Origin: Planctomycetaceae bacterium
Lineage (GTDB): Bacteria > Planctomycetota > Phycisphaerae > Phycisphaerales > Zrk34
Reading direction: 5' to 3'
Assembly (NCBI GenBank): GCA_002685935.1
Contig: NYZD01000065.1
Location: forward strand, 1 to 48,701
DNA length: 48,701 bases
The position numbers were made by a program, and so were the translations under genes. The stretch's first letter is position 1. Every line of letters begins with the position of its first letter. This document shows, one piece after another, positions 6,264-15,769 of this stretch. The notes beneath the pieces are model-generated. The model saw nothing but the letters and a program-made list of their open reading frames with translations. It was not told where the DNA came from and ran no database searches.

Positions 6264-7370
6264 TTGCCCCAAACTGCATTTCATCGGTTTCATCTTGAGC
6301 ATGGCGGCGTGATGGCCGACGTGGCGGGGTGGGAGATGCCGCTGCACTACGGTTCGCCGGTTGAGGAACATCAGCGAGTGCGGGAATACGGTGGGATTTT
6401 CGACGTGTCGCATCTGTCGCGCGTGCGCGTGTCGGGCCGGCATGCCCGCCGACTGCTGGAGCATGTGCTGACGCGCTATGTCAGCGACATGGACACCCAT
6501 ACCTGCCGGCACGCGTTGGTGTGCAATGAAGCCGGCGGCGTGATCGATGACGTGTTGGTCTTTCGTTTTGAGGAGCACTGGCTGTTGACCGGGGACGCGG
6601 CCAACCGCGCGCGCCTGATTGAACATTTGCACGCACACACGGGGGCGTGGACGGTCAATATTGCCGACCAGACCGAGTCCACGGCGATGGTTGCGATTCA
6701 GGGCCCCGGTATGATGACATTCATCAGCAAGTTTTCTTCGGAAGTGCCGACGCTCGACCGGTTGGCGTTCACGGTCAAGAATCTGCTGGTGTTGAAGATG
6801 ACGGTCTCGCGCACCGGGATCACGGGCGAGGACGGGATTGAGTTGATGCTGCCGACGGGCATGGTGGGGATGGCATTGAAGCTACTGTTCCGTGACACGG
6901 GCGATGGCGCGGCGCCGGTCTTGCCATGCGGGATGATTGCGCGGGATATGCTGCGCGTCGAAGCGGGCTTGCCGGCGTGCGGCGCGGAACTGACTGAACA
7001 GACCGATCCGTTGTCAGCGGGGCTGGACGAGGCGGTCTCACTGGGCAAGGATGAGAACGACAGTGTCGACCGACCGTTCATCGGTCAGGCGGCGTTGCAG
7101 GGACTGGCGGCGACGGTGCCGAGTCAGCGCTGCGTAGGGCTGAAGGTTGAGGGTGAGGCGTCGCCGGTCGTTGGAGGGGCGGTGAGTTTGGGCGGCGATC
7201 AGATCGGTCGGATCAGCAGCGCCTGTTTGTCGCCGACGTTGGGGTCTGCGATCGCGATGGGGTTCGTGGATGCGGCGCATGCCGAGACCGGGACGACCGT
7301 GTCGGTGATAGCGGACGGCGCCACGGTGGACGCACAGATTGTGAAGCGACCGTTCTACGAGCGCGGCTAA
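6264..7370 (+). CDS. gcvT: glycine cleavage system T protein (aminomethyltransferase)
   Basis: A 368-residue GcvT/YgfZ-superfamily folate-binding protein; E. coli GcvT is 364 residues. GcvT releases ammonia from the aminomethyl group carried on the H protein and transfers the one-carbon unit to tetrahydrofolate. Visible family segments: the N-terminal HRFHLEHGGVMADVAGWEMP start, YGGIFDVSHLSRVRVSG (GcvT consensus has D-V-S-H-M), AIQGPG, TGITGEDGIEL, and RDMLRVEAGLP. A TTG at 6264 is the likely start: an AAAGG site lies upstream and the protein then begins exactly where GcvT should. The longer ATG-initiated frame from 6042 lies inside trpS. No gcvH or gcvP is nearby. The family assignment is solid. 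Confidence 0.9.
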   Translation: MPQTAFHRFHLEHGGVMADVAGWEMPLHYGSPVEEHQRVREYGGIFDVSHLSRVRVSGRHARRLLEHVLTRYVSDMDTHTCRHALVCNEAGGVIDDVLVFRFEEHWLLTGDAANRARLIEHLHAHTGAWTVNIADQTESTAMVAIQGPGMMTFISKFSSEVPTLDRLAFTVKNLLVLKMTVSRTGITGEDGIELMLPTGMVGMALKLLFRDTGDGAAPVLPCGMIARDMLRVEAGLPACGAELTEQTDPLSAGLDEAVSLGKDENDSVDRPFIGQAALQGLAATVPSQRCVGLKVEGEASPVVGGAVSLGGDQIGRISSACLSPTLGSAIAMGFVDAAHAETGTTVSVIADGATVDAQIVKRPFYERG

Positions 7371-7377
7371 CGCATCG

Positions 7378-8283
7378 TCATGGTGATGTGTCCATCACTC
7401 GGAGGGCGGCGGGCTCAACGCGGACATTGATGGGCAGATGGCCGGTTGCTTCGCCATCACACTGAACCGGCACGGGAGTGTCGCTGGTGATCTGGAGGCA
7501 CCGGCTTTGCCCATATTCAACGTGTGGTGAATCGAGCAAGCGTCTTGTGCGCATCAGGCAGTCGTATTGAAGCACTCGGAGGGGTCCTGTCCTTTTAAAC
7601 ACGATCCAGTCGAGCAGGCCGTCCGCTGGATCGCTATGAGGCAGCGGGTCCCGACATCGGGCGTAGGGCGGAGCGTTGAAGACCATGACGATGGCGCCGG
7701 TGATTGTTCGGCGATCGGTTTCGAGCGTGATCGGCGGCCAATCGTAGTGCCCGATCGCTTCGATCGTGGGCAGGACGTAGCTGGCACGGCGGATTCGGCG
7801 TATGACGCCGCGTCCGGCGGTAGCTTGCCGCCAAGCCGCGACGCGGTGGACCACGTCGGCGTCAAAACCGGCGCTGACCATCAGTGAGAAATAGAGATCT
7901 CCGGCGCGTCCCAAATCAATTCGACGCTCTTTACCGCGCGCAATGGTGTCCACGAGCGCGACGACATCCCGGCTGAATCCGAACTGTCGAGCAAACAGAT
8001 TCTCGTTCCCGGCCGGCAGCACGGCGACGGGACAGCCAGGGCGCGTGTTGATGGTGTCCGACAGTGTTCCATCGCCGCCGGCAACGACGATGCATCGACA
8101 GTGCTGAAGCAATGCGCGGTCGTTGAGCGCGGTCTGCCGCGTCTCGAGCCCCCAACATATCGTCGCCGCAAATCCCCGTGATCGTAGTTCGCGATCCAAT
8201 TGATCAATCAGCGCGCGTCGCGATCCGGTGCCGCTGTAGGGATTGACGACAACGATGACGGGCTGACCGGACGCATCCGACAT
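7378..8283 (-). CDS. diacylglycerol/lipid kinase (DAGK_cat, YegS/BmrU-like)
   Basis: A 301-residue DAGK catalytic-domain kinase, which phosphorylates diacylglycerol or a related lipid at the membrane. Family signatures: VVVNPYSGTGS near the N-terminus (phosphate loop), VVAGGDGTLSDTIN carrying GGDGT, and LPAGNENLFARQFG matching the usual P-x-GT-x-N segment with GNEN. The C-terminal beta-sandwich ends with QCDGE. The ATG at 8283 is preferred: a TACAAT -10 box lies 6 bp upstream, which excludes the longer frame to 8340. Its 3' end meets gcvT tail-to-tail with 7 bp between. Substrate could be another lipid or sphingoid base. Confidence 0.85.
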   Translation of the reverse strand: MSDASGQPVIVVVNPYSGTGSRRALIDQLDRELRSRGFAATICWGLETRQTALNDRALLQHCRCIVVAGGDGTLSDTINTRPGCPVAVLPAGNENLFARQFGFSRDVVALVDTIARGKERRIDLGRAGDLYFSLMVSAGFDADVVHRVAAWRQATAGRGVIRRIRRASYVLPTIEAIGHYDWPPITLETDRRTITGAIVMVFNAPPYARCRDPLPHSDPADGLLDWIVFKRTGPLRVLQYDCLMRTRRLLDSPHVEYGQSRCLQITSDTPVPVQCDGEATGHLPINVRVEPAALRVMDTSP

Positions 8284-8289
8284 GGAGCC

Positions 8290-8295
8290 ATTGTA
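8290..8295 (-). promoter_or_regulatory. -10 box of the lipid kinase (leaderless)
   Basis: TACAAT on the minus strand (8295-8290) ends 6 bp before the ATG at 8283. The -35 region is weak. Transcription would begin at or next to the start codon. Confidence 0.5.
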
Positions 8296-8343
8296 GTTAC
8301 TGCCGCGCGCGAGCGCCACACGCATCGACATTCCGATCAATGA

Positions 8344-9132
8344 TCAGCGGCGTTGGAGGACGTCAATCAGATCGTCGCCGGTGACACGAACGGTCCGCTC
8401 ATCCACGCGCTGAAGGGACGAATCCGGTCCTCGGGAATCGGCGATCTGTTTGGATGAATATCGTGTGACAAACTCGAACGGACCGTCGATTACAAATGGT
8501 TTGAACTGACCGTGAGAGAGGCGTTCGACCGCACGGCGGCCTGACTCGCGGTGGCGTCGGCACGCTTCTGAGGTCGACACGGAGATCGCGGACGTGCGTG
8601 AGAGGCCAACTTTCGTTTCGGCGCTCTCGATATTCGGCACATACTGGCGCGCTTCGGCGACGGTATCGCGGTCGCCACTGACAAAGATGGTCGGCACGCC
8701 GAAATAGCCGGCGGTCGCGGCGTTCACGCCGATCTCTCCGATCGGCTCATCGTTGAGGCGGCATTCGTCGACGGTCTGCGACGACCAGGAATGGCAGAGC
8801 ACGCCGGTCGGGGCATGGTTCATCGTGTGGTGGTCATGCAGGAGCAGAGCATCGAACGACGCATCCAGTTCGAACGGCGGACGCAGCGGTCGGCCCATGA
8901 TCAACTCAGCGCGTTCGTGCAACAATTCGAAGGTCAGCCCGCCGACGCCGTGGCCATCGAGGACGACGATCTGATCGGCGCCGCCATCGACGCACCCGTC
9001 GACCAGGGCGTTGAGTTCCAGGGTGCTGAGTCTTCGAGCGTCTTCGAGGCCGGGCGCATCGGCGTAGACCTGCTGCTCAAAGCTCACCACGCCGGCGGCG
9101 CCTTCAAGGTCACAGAGGATATAGAGCTTCAT
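8344..9132 (-). CDS. M55-family D-aminopeptidase (DppA-like)
   Basis: A 262-residue zinc peptidase of family M55, whose type member DppA of Bacillus subtilis releases D-alanine from D-Ala peptides. The metal-binding D-x-E-G is at the same position as in DppA (D8 and E10 in CDLEGAAGV); further probable ligands are the histidine of VVLDGHGVGG and those of LLLHDHHTMNHAP. The ATG at 9132 is chosen because it gives the typical MKLYI start; a 17-residue longer form would overlap the PilT gene. It starts 13 bp after the pilT stop, so it is likely cotranscribed with the two ATPases. A role in recycling cell-wall D-amino-acid peptides is inferred. Confidence 0.85.
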   Translation of the reverse strand: MKLYILCDLEGAAGVVSFEQQVYADAPGLEDARRLSTLELNALVDGCVDGGADQIVVLDGHGVGGLTFELLHERAELIMGRPLRPPFELDASFDALLLHDHHTMNHAPTGVLCHSWSSQTVDECRLNDEPIGEIGVNAATAGYFGVPTIFVSGDRDTVAEARQYVPNIESAETKVGLSRTSAISVSTSEACRRHRESGRRAVERLSHGQFKPFVIDGPFEFVTRYSSKQIADSRGPDSSLQRVDERTVRVTGDDLIDVLQRR

Positions 9133-9145
9133 GAGTTTGCATGTG

Positions 9146-10330
9146 TCATCGGCGAGCGCGCTTTCGCTCGCGCTTGTCGCCATCTCCTCTCGCGTCGGGT
9201 TGGTCTTCGGGCCGAATCTCCACCTGCGACAGGAATGTGGGGGTGGTGAGCCGACGGGCCAGCTCGTCGTATTCGATCACGTTGGCCTCGTACAGCTCTT
9301 TGAGTCGCCAGTCCATGGTGACCATGCCATCGCCGCGGGCGGCCTCGATGATGCCGCGTGTCTGATGCGTCTTGCCTTCACGAATGTGATTGGCGATCGC
9401 GTGGTTCTTAATCAGGATTTCCGTGGCCAGCACGCGGCCGTTGCCGCCGCGTCGAGGTACGAGCTGCTGTGAGACGACGGCCAGGAGTGCAAAGGAAAGC
9501 TGCACGCGGACCTGACTGTGCTGATGCGGCGGGAATACGTCGATGATGCGATCGATGCTTTGGACGGCGTCGTTGGTGTGCATCGTGGCGATGACGAGGT
9601 GCCCGGTCTCCGCTGCGGTGATGGCGGAACTGATGGTTTCCACGTCGCGCATCTCACCGACGAGGATCACATCGGGGTCTTGCCGCAGCACGTATTTGAG
9701 CGCATTGGAGAAGCTCAACGTATCGGCGAACACTTCACGTTGATCGATCACCGCCTTGCGGTTCTCGTGAATGAATTCGATGGGATCTTCGACGGTGACG
9801 ATGTGGCAGCGGCGGGTGTTGTTGATCAGGTCGATCATCGAGGCCATGGTGGTGGACTTGCCGGACCCGGTCGCACCGGTGACGAGGAGCAGGCCGTGGG
9901 GGCGGAGGGTCATCTCGGGGACGACGGGCGGCAGGCCGAGGGTTTGTAGATCGGGAATCGTGCGGGGAATCAGCCGGAAGGCGCCAGCCACCGTTCCCTT
10001 TTGATAGTAGATGTTGGCGCGAAACCGCAGTTCGCCGGTGACGGCCAGCGAGAAATCCAGCTCGCGTTTGCGTTCAAACATCTCCTGCTGGGTTTCGTTG
10101 AGCAGGCTCCAGATCAGGTGGCGGGTCTGTGTCGCTTCGAGTTTCTTGCGAATAACGGGGACGAGTTCACCGTGCACGCGTACGATCGGCGGTGACTTGG
10201 CGGTCACGAGCAGATCGCTTGCGCCGATCTTGCCGGCGTGCTCGAAGAGCGTCTTCATGCTGAGCTGATCGACGTCGGTCAGGATGTACGCCTCGGGGTC
10301 GACGATCGATGGTTGGGTCTGAGTGGTCAT
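9146..10330 (-). CDS. pilT: PilT-type twitching motility ATPase
   Basis: A 394-residue hexameric secretion ATPase of the PilT class, which retracts type IV pili from the cytoplasmic face. Walker A is GATGSGKS (152-159), Walker B PDVILVGEMRD (219-229), the His box is HLVIATMHTND (244-254), and the PilT-specific AIRNLIRE motif appears as AIANHIREGKTHQ (311-323). The ATG at 10330 overlaps the stop of the upstream paralogue as TAATG, implying translational coupling; a longer frame to 10948 lies inside that paralogue and is rejected. The C-terminus is charged and Arg/Lys rich. No pilin or assembly genes lie nearby. Confidence 0.92.
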   Translation of the reverse strand: MTTQTQPSIVDPEAYILTDVDQLSMKTLFEHAGKIGASDLLVTAKSPPIVRVHGELVPVIRKKLEATQTRHLIWSLLNETQQEMFERKRELDFSLAVTGELRFRANIYYQKGTVAGAFRLIPRTIPDLQTLGLPPVVPEMTLRPHGLLLVTGATGSGKSTTMASMIDLINNTRRCHIVTVEDPIEFIHENRKAVIDQREVFADTLSFSNALKYVLRQDPDVILVGEMRDVETISSAITAAETGHLVIATMHTNDAVQSIDRIIDVFPPHQHSQVRVQLSFALLAVVSQQLVPRRGGNGRVLATEILIKNHAIANHIREGKTHQTRGIIEAARGDGMVTMDWRLKELYEANVIEYDELARRLTTPTFLSQVEIRPEDQPDARGDGDKRERKRARR

Positions 10331-11481
10331 TAATCCTCTTCTTCCGCAGCACGTAATGCTTCGTCCGAGGTGCGCAGATCGATGGAGTCGATACCGGTGT
10401 ACATGCCCTGCAGATTGAGTTGGAATTCGTCGGTATTCGGGGCGTAGCGCAGGGCGGTGGCTTCGTCGACGGCGCCTTGTCGGGTCAGTTCGACGAGGGA
10501 ATGGTTCAGTGTCATCATGCCAACATCGTCGCTGCGCTTCATCACATCGTATAGTTCGGTCAGTTCGCCTTCGGTGATGAGTCGGCGTACGGTGGGCGTG
10601 CCGCGCAGGATTTCGACAGCGGGGATGCGGCCGACGGCATCGGCTCTGGGCAACAGTCGCATGGAGACCAGGCCGACGAGGGTCACGGCGAGGTCGGCCT
10701 GTACTTGTGTGCGTGCTTCGGGCGGGAAGTAATTGAGGATGCGGTCGACGGACTGAACGACGTTGGTGGTGTGCAGGGTACTGAGAATCAGGTGGCCGGT
10801 CAGTGCGGCGGACAATGCGGTTTCCATGGTGTCGCGGTCGCGCATCTCGCCGATGAGGATCACGTCGGGGGCCTGCCGCACGACGTGGCGCAGGGCGACG
10901 GAGAAGCTTTCGGTATCGTACCCCACCTGCCGCTGATGGATCAGACATTTGGCCTCATCGTGCACGAATTCGATGGGGTCTTCAATGGTCATGATATGCT
11001 CGGCGCGGGTGCGGTTAATGTGATGGAGCAGCGCGGCGAGGGGGGTTGACTTGCCGCAGCCGGTGGGTCCGACGATGAGAATCAGACCGCTGGTGGCATC
11101 GGCCATTTCGAGAACGGACGACGGGAGGTTGAGGGAATCGAACTCCACACCGCCGGAGGGGATGGCGCGGGCGGCGAGCGCCAGGGTGCCGCGCTGCATG
11201 AACAGGTTGATGCGGAACCGTCCGAGCGACGCGTCGGCGGGGGTGTAGGCCACGTCGATATCCGGGGAGGCGGCGAATCGCTCGATCGCGATCGGCGTGA
11301 GGATCTGCTCGGTATACCGCTGCATGTCCTGGAGATCGGGGACGGCGAGGGTGGTCCGCTCGACTCGGCCGTCAACCCGACAGCTTGGCGAAGCGTCGGC
11401 CCGCAGGAACAGATCAGAAGCCCGGCAGGCGACCATTTCCGCCAGGTAACCATCAAGGCGATCGAATGCGTCGGAGGGCAT
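10330..11481 (-). CDS. PilT/PilU-like ATPase, divergent paralogue
   Basis: A 383-residue PilT-family ATPase. Walker A is GPTGCGKS (138-145), the Asp box is MTIEDPIEFVHDE, Walker B PDVILIGEMRD (205-215), and the His box HLILSTLHTTN. The AIRNLIRE retraction motif is degenerate (TVRRLITEGELTELYDV), so it resembles accessory PilU-type motors rather than PilT itself. Its stop overlaps the start of the next PilT gene as TAATG. Start at 11481 is chosen because it gives the standard N-terminal domain (DGYLAEMVACRASDLFLR); the longer frame to 11655 crosses the divergent intergenic region. Likely acts in a mixed or alternating motor with its neighbour. Confidence 0.88.
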   Translation of the reverse strand: MPSDAFDRLDGYLAEMVACRASDLFLRADASPSCRVDGRVERTTLAVPDLQDMQRYTEQILTPIAIERFAASPDIDVAYTPADASLGRFRINLFMQRGTLALAARAIPSGGVEFDSLNLPSSVLEMADATSGLILIVGPTGCGKSTPLAALLHHINRTRAEHIMTIEDPIEFVHDEAKCLIHQRQVGYDTESFSVALRHVVRQAPDVILIGEMRDRDTMETALSAALTGHLILSTLHTTNVVQSVDRILNYFPPEARTQVQADLAVTLVGLVSMRLLPRADAVGRIPAVEILRGTPTVRRLITEGELTELYDVMKRSDDVGMMTLNHSLVELTRQGAVDEATALRYAPNTDEFQLNLQGMYTGIDSIDLRTSDEALRAAEEED

Positions 11482-11635
11482 GACGTAAGGGAAGTCGCAA
11501 TAGTGACGAATGTCAAGTGCGGATCGTTGGATAACCGACAAATCAGTGCTGGCGGTTGGATGTATCCGCCTCGGACCGCGGGGCGCCGATGCGGGTGCCC
11601 CGCCTGCAGCGGCAAATCCCTTAACATTGAGCACT

Positions 11636-13405
11636 ATGACGCCGTCCGAAACCAACCCGGATACCCGGCAGCCGAAATGGGTGACGTATGCGACCGCGGC
11701 GATGCTGGCGGCGGTGATGATCGCGGTGTGTATCGGTCGGATCCGATTGGCGCCGATGCCTCTGGAACGCGACGAAGGTGAATACGCTTACATGGGTCAG
11801 CTGCTGTTGCAGGGCGAGCCGCCGTACAAAGAAGCGTTCAACATGAAACTGCCGGGCACGAGCATGGCGTATGCGGTGCTGATGACGGTGTTTGGTGAGA
11901 CACAAAGGGGGATCCACTACGGCTTGTTGCTGGTCACTGTGATGACGGCGGGCTTTGTCTGCATGCTGGGCCGACAGTTGGTGAGTTGGGCGACGGGATT
12001 TCTGGCTGCGGCGTGTTACCTGATTCTCAGCTTCATGATTCAGCTACACGGCACGTCGGCGAATACCGAGCACTTTGTAATGCTGTTCGCGGTGGCGGGG
12101 CTTTGGTTGATGCTGCGCACGCTCGAGACGGAGCGGCTTTGGTCTCTGATCGTGAGCGGATTGTTGTTGGGCACAGCGGCATTAATGAAGCAGCATGGCG
12201 CGGTGTTCGCGGTTGTGGGTGGACTAGTACTTCTGATCGATCAGGTCCAACACCGCCCGTTGAGATGGGGTCGCCTGGTCGGCGGCATGGGCGTGCTCGT
12301 GATTTCAGTGGTCCTGCCGCTGGCCGCGGTCATGTTGTGGCTTGCGCTGGCGGGTACGTTCGAGACGTTCTGGTATTGGATTTACGAGTATCCGCAACAT
12401 TATGTGGCGCAGCTTCCGGCATCCGAAGGCTGGAAACTCCTAAAGGGCATCGTCACGATGATCGCATGGAGAAGCGAACAGTTCAGCCATCCCGACGCAC
12501 CACCGGGCGCATGGCTTCTCTTGCTTGTCTCATCGACTGGTCTGGCCATGCTGGCGCTGGACCGCTCGATGTGGCGTCATGCCTTTTTTGTGCTGTCACT
12601 GCTGGTGTTGTCCTTCGTGGCGGTGTGCCCCGGATACTTTTTTCGGCCGCACTATTTCTTGTATATGCCTCCGGTCGTCGCGTTGTTGTTTGGCGTGGGT
12701 CTGACTTCCATGATGCGGCTTGGCCGTCTAGGGGCTAAGGCGCGGCCTCAGGTGCCGACCGCGATTGTCCTGGTCGTCGCGGGGGCGGTGCTCAGTATCT
12801 GCGTGGCGCAGCAATCGTCGATCTGGTTCGACAAGGATCCGGATGAAGTGACGCGCATTGTTTTTCCGGGCAATCCATTTGCCGAAGCGATGGAGTTTGG
12901 CAGGCTCGTCCGCGAAGACCGCAAGCCGAACGCGACGATCGCGATTATTGGATCCGAGCCGCAGATTCCGTTTTACGCCGATTGTCGCTCCGCGACGGGT
13001 TACATCTACATGTATCCGCTCATGGAGAATCACGACGAAGCGGAGCGGATGCAGAAAGAAGCGATCGAGGACATCGTCAGCGCCCGACCGGAGTACGTCG
13101 TTTACGTCTTGAACCCTGCGTCGTGGCTGCCGCAGCGTAACGCTTCTGATCGGATCTTCCAGTGGTTTCAGAGATTCATCGTCCTCGACTACGACGTCGT
13201 TGCCGTAGGGGCAACGACGTCGAGCAACGAGCAGGGGAAGTTTGACGCATCCACGATCCACGGAGGCGAGGAGGCCCGCGAGATCGCGCGGCGCGTGTGG
13301 CCGCACCAATCCGCGATCATCGGCCGTAAATACCCGCCGGTGATGATCTTGTTCAAGCGTCATGCGTCGCCGTTTGGTCATTCGGAGTCGACATGGCTGA
13401 GGTAG
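11636..13405 (+). CDS. GT39/PMT-like membrane glycosyltransferase
   Basis: A 589-residue polytopic membrane protein of the GT-C superfamily, which transfers sugars from polyprenyl-phosphate donors on the outer face of the membrane. After a first membrane helix (about 17-35) comes ERDEGEYAY (44-52), the acidic motif of the first external loop, then PYKEAFNMKLPGTS (63-76), typical of this family. Many further hydrophobic helices follow to about residue 400, then a soluble C-terminal region. The ATG at 11636 follows a TAACAT -10-like box by 8 bp with no ribosome-binding site, suggesting a leaderless start; the longer frame from 11510 would cross the divergent promoter region. Acceptor unknown (protein or lipid). 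Confidence 0.78.
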   Translation: MTPSETNPDTRQPKWVTYATAAMLAAVMIAVCIGRIRLAPMPLERDEGEYAYMGQLLLQGEPPYKEAFNMKLPGTSMAYAVLMTVFGETQRGIHYGLLLVTVMTAGFVCMLGRQLVSWATGFLAAACYLILSFMIQLHGTSANTEHFVMLFAVAGLWLMLRTLETERLWSLIVSGLLLGTAALMKQHGAVFAVVGGLVLLIDQVQHRPLRWGRLVGGMGVLVISVVLPLAAVMLWLALAGTFETFWYWIYEYPQHYVAQLPASEGWKLLKGIVTMIAWRSEQFSHPDAPPGAWLLLLVSSTGLAMLALDRSMWRHAFFVLSLLVLSFVAVCPGYFFRPHYFLYMPPVVALLFGVGLTSMMRLGRLGAKARPQVPTAIVLVVAGAVLSICVAQQSSIWFDKDPDEVTRIVFPGNPFAEAMEFGRLVREDRKPNATIAIIGSEPQIPFYADCRSATGYIYMYPLMENHDEAERMQKEAIEDIVSARPEYVVYVLNPASWLPQRNASDRIFQWFQRFIVLDYDVVAVGATTSSNEQGKFDASTIHGGEEAREIARRVWPHQSAIIGRKYPPVMILFKRHASPFGHSESTWLR

Positions 13406-13499
13406 CGCGTACCAGCGCGGTTTGCCGGATGCCTCGACGCTCCCCTTGCCGGGCGTCTGCGCGACACCCTTGACCATTCGCCACGGCGGCGCCGCGCTC

Positions 13500-13505
13500 T
13501 ACAAT
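13500..13505 (+). promoter_or_regulatory. -10 box of nadE (leaderless)
   Basis: TACAAT (13500-13505) ends 7 bp before the ATG at 13513. The ATG at 13504 overlaps this box, so it is unlikely to be in the mRNA. No convincing -35 at the standard distance. Confidence 0.5.
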
Positions 13506-13512
13506 GTTCCCC

Positions 13513-15195
13513 ATGCGAATCGCGCTGGCACAAGTCAATCCGACGATCGGGGATGTCGCCGGCAATACGGACAAGGCACTATCGTTCATCGATCGCGCGG
13601 TCGAGCAGGGCGCTGAACTTGTCGTGTTTCCCGAGCTCTCGGTGATCGGGTATCCGCCCAAGGATCTGCTGCTGAAGCCGTCCGTGATCGATCAGTGCGC
13701 CGGCGCCGTGGATCGGATCGCGCAACACGTTCAGAGTGCCGCGGTCATCGTTGGTTATCCGATGCGGTCGCGCAAACCCGACGGTGCGCCGCTGCACAAT
13801 GCGGCCGCGGTCTGCCGAGACGGGGTGATCGTCGGGCACCGGTTTAAGCATCTATTGCCGACGTATGATGTGTTTGATGAGCACCGGTATTTTGAACCGG
13901 GGCGCCAGGTTGATTTGATCGACGTCAATGGGATTCAGATCGGCGTGAGTGTGTGTGAGGATTTGTGGGCGGCGGGCGAACATTTTGAGCGCCGCCTGTA
14001 TCACGACAATCCGATCAATCAACTCGCCGCTGCCGGGGCGGATCTGTTCATCAACTGCTCGGCTTCGCCATTTGTTACCGGGAAGCACGAGCTTCGCATG
14101 GCGATCATGCGGGAATTGGCGCGCGAGCACGGTCTTCCGATCGTGTTTGTCAATCAGGTGGGCGCCAATGATGAACTGGTTTTCGATGGCAATTCATGCG
14201 TGGTGGGGCCGAACGGTGACGTATTGGCCCACGCTGGAGATTTTCAGGAAGACCTGTTGGTGGGGGACGTACCGTTGAGGCGCGGGGGGCCGAGTGTGCC
14301 ATCGCGCATTGAGACTTCGCGCGAAGGTGTGGCGGCGGTCTATCACGCGCTGGTGCTGGGCCTGGGTGACTACTGCGCCAAGTGCGGGTTCGATTCGGCG
14401 GTACTCGGTTTGAGCGGCGGGATTGATTCGGCGGTGTGCGCGTGTTTGGCGAGATCGGCGCTCGGCCCCGATGCGGTCACGGGTATCTCGATGCCCAGCC
14501 GGTATTCATCGGATGGATCGAAGTCCGATGCACAGCAACTCGCTGAGGCATTAGGGGTGACGTATCACACCATCCCGCTGGAGCAGCCACATCAGGCGAT
14601 GGAGCGGACGCTCGAGCCTTATTTTGCCGGGACGGCGTCCGGTCTGGCGGAGGAAAACGTGCAGGCCCGTCTGCGTGGTGTGATTCTGATGAGTTTTTCC
14701 AACAAGTTCGGCTCACTGCTGATTACGACGGGGAACAAGTCGGAGCTGGCGGTGGGCTACTGCACGCTTTACGGCGACATGGCCGGCGGGCTGGCGGTGC
14801 TCAGCGACGTGCCGAAGACGCTGGTGTATGAAGTGGCGAGATGGATCAACACCGAAGCATGTCCTCTGTTCGCGGCGTGTGGCGGCCAGCCCATTCCGCT
14901 CGATTCGATCCGCAAGCCGCCGAGCGCCGAGTTACGTCCGGATCAGACGGATCAGGATTCGCTGCCCCCGTATGAGGTGTTGGATCAGATTATCGATCGG
15001 TATGTCGAGCGCGAGCAATCGGTGCGGCAGATCATTGACGAGACCGGATATGACGGGGATCTGGTGCAGCGATTCGTTCGGCTCATTGACCGTAGCGAGT
15101 ACAAGCGCAAACAGGCGCCGCCCGGCCTAAAGGTCACCGGTCGCGCGTTTGGTTTTGGCCGCCGCATGCCGCTGGCGATGCGACACGAACCATAA
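13513..15195 (+). CDS. nadE: glutamine-dependent NAD+ synthetase
   Basis: A 560-residue two-domain NAD+ synthetase that amidates nicotinate adenine dinucleotide using glutamine. The N-terminal nitrilase-type amidase (1-260) has the Glu-Lys-Cys triad E41 (FPELSVIGYPP), K112 (FKHLLPTYDVFDE) and C148 (SVCEDLW). The C-terminal synthetase has the P-loop-like SGGIDS (301-306), the ITTGNKSELAVGYCTLYGDMAGG segment and the PPSAELRPDQTDQDSLPPYE segment that binds NaAD. Length matches bacterial two-domain NadE. The start at 13513 gives the normal MRIALAQVNPTIGD N-terminus. Confidence 0.96.
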   Translation: MRIALAQVNPTIGDVAGNTDKALSFIDRAVEQGAELVVFPELSVIGYPPKDLLLKPSVIDQCAGAVDRIAQHVQSAAVIVGYPMRSRKPDGAPLHNAAAVCRDGVIVGHRFKHLLPTYDVFDEHRYFEPGRQVDLIDVNGIQIGVSVCEDLWAAGEHFERRLYHDNPINQLAAAGADLFINCSASPFVTGKHELRMAIMRELAREHGLPIVFVNQVGANDELVFDGNSCVVGPNGDVLAHAGDFQEDLLVGDVPLRRGGPSVPSRIETSREGVAAVYHALVLGLGDYCAKCGFDSAVLGLSGGIDSAVCACLARSALGPDAVTGISMPSRYSSDGSKSDAQQLAEALGVTYHTIPLEQPHQAMERTLEPYFAGTASGLAEENVQARLRGVILMSFSNKFGSLLITTGNKSELAVGYCTLYGDMAGGLAVLSDVPKTLVYEVARWINTEACPLFAACGGQPIPLDSIRKPPSAELRPDQTDQDSLPPYEVLDQIIDRYVEREQSVRQIIDETGYDGDLVQRFVRLIDRSEYKRKQAPPGLKVTGRAFGFGRRMPLAMRHEP

Positions 15196-15260
15196 TCGTG
15201 GATTAATCCGCGTGAGTGTGCCGGAAGTGAACAGAGGGCCGTGCTTCGGCGCACCGGTGT

Positions 15261-15704
15261 TCAGCGCCAATATGCCAGGATCATCGCGAAGATGAGGAGT
15301 CGCACGAAATCGAAGCTTGAATTGATGGCGACCAATCCCCAGCCGCGCTTCTCCCAGGCGACGCGGCCGATCTGTAGCGGCAGGAAGAAGCCCAGCCAGA
15401 CGAAGAACGCTCCACACAGGGCGAATACCCATCCGGCGGGGTCTGGATCGGTCCCGTATTCCCACACCGAAGGGCGATACACTTCCAGAAGGTGTGCGAG
15501 GACATAAGCGATGAGCAGCGAACCCAGCGCGTAGAGCAGCAGCGACTTGACCATCGCCGCACCGCCCGGCGGCTCAGTTGCACCCATGTCCATGCGCTTG
15601 GCCCACGCGGCGCCGAACAGCGGGCCGAACCACAGATAGCCCAGGGGCATCCCCACGACCACGCACACGATGACCGCCAGATGATTGATCGTAATGTCAG
15701 GCAT
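15261..15704 (-). CDS. DUF1761-like membrane protein
   Basis: A 147-residue protein with about four membrane helices: INHLAVIVCVVVGMPLGYLWFG, MVKSLLLYALGSLLIAYVLAHLL, WVFALCGAFFVWLGFFLPLQI, and LLIFAMILAYW. The helix pattern and the WFGPLFGAAWAKRM and INSSFDFVRLL segments match DUF1761 family membrane proteins, whose function is unknown. Two ATGs lie 6 bp apart; the inner one (15704) has an AAGGAG site at 6-bp spacing and is preferred over 15710, which the site abuts. It is convergent with nadE. Confidence 0.75.
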   Translation of the reverse strand: MPDITINHLAVIVCVVVGMPLGYLWFGPLFGAAWAKRMDMGATEPPGGAAMVKSLLLYALGSLLIAYVLAHLLEVYRPSVWEYGTDPDPAGWVFALCGAFFVWLGFFLPLQIGRVAWEKRGWGLVAINSSFDFVRLLIFAMILAYWR

Positions 15705-15769
15705 CGACATCTCCTTTAGGACGCGACCGGGAAGTGAGGCCGTCCATATCTTAATGTGCGGCGCGGGGA

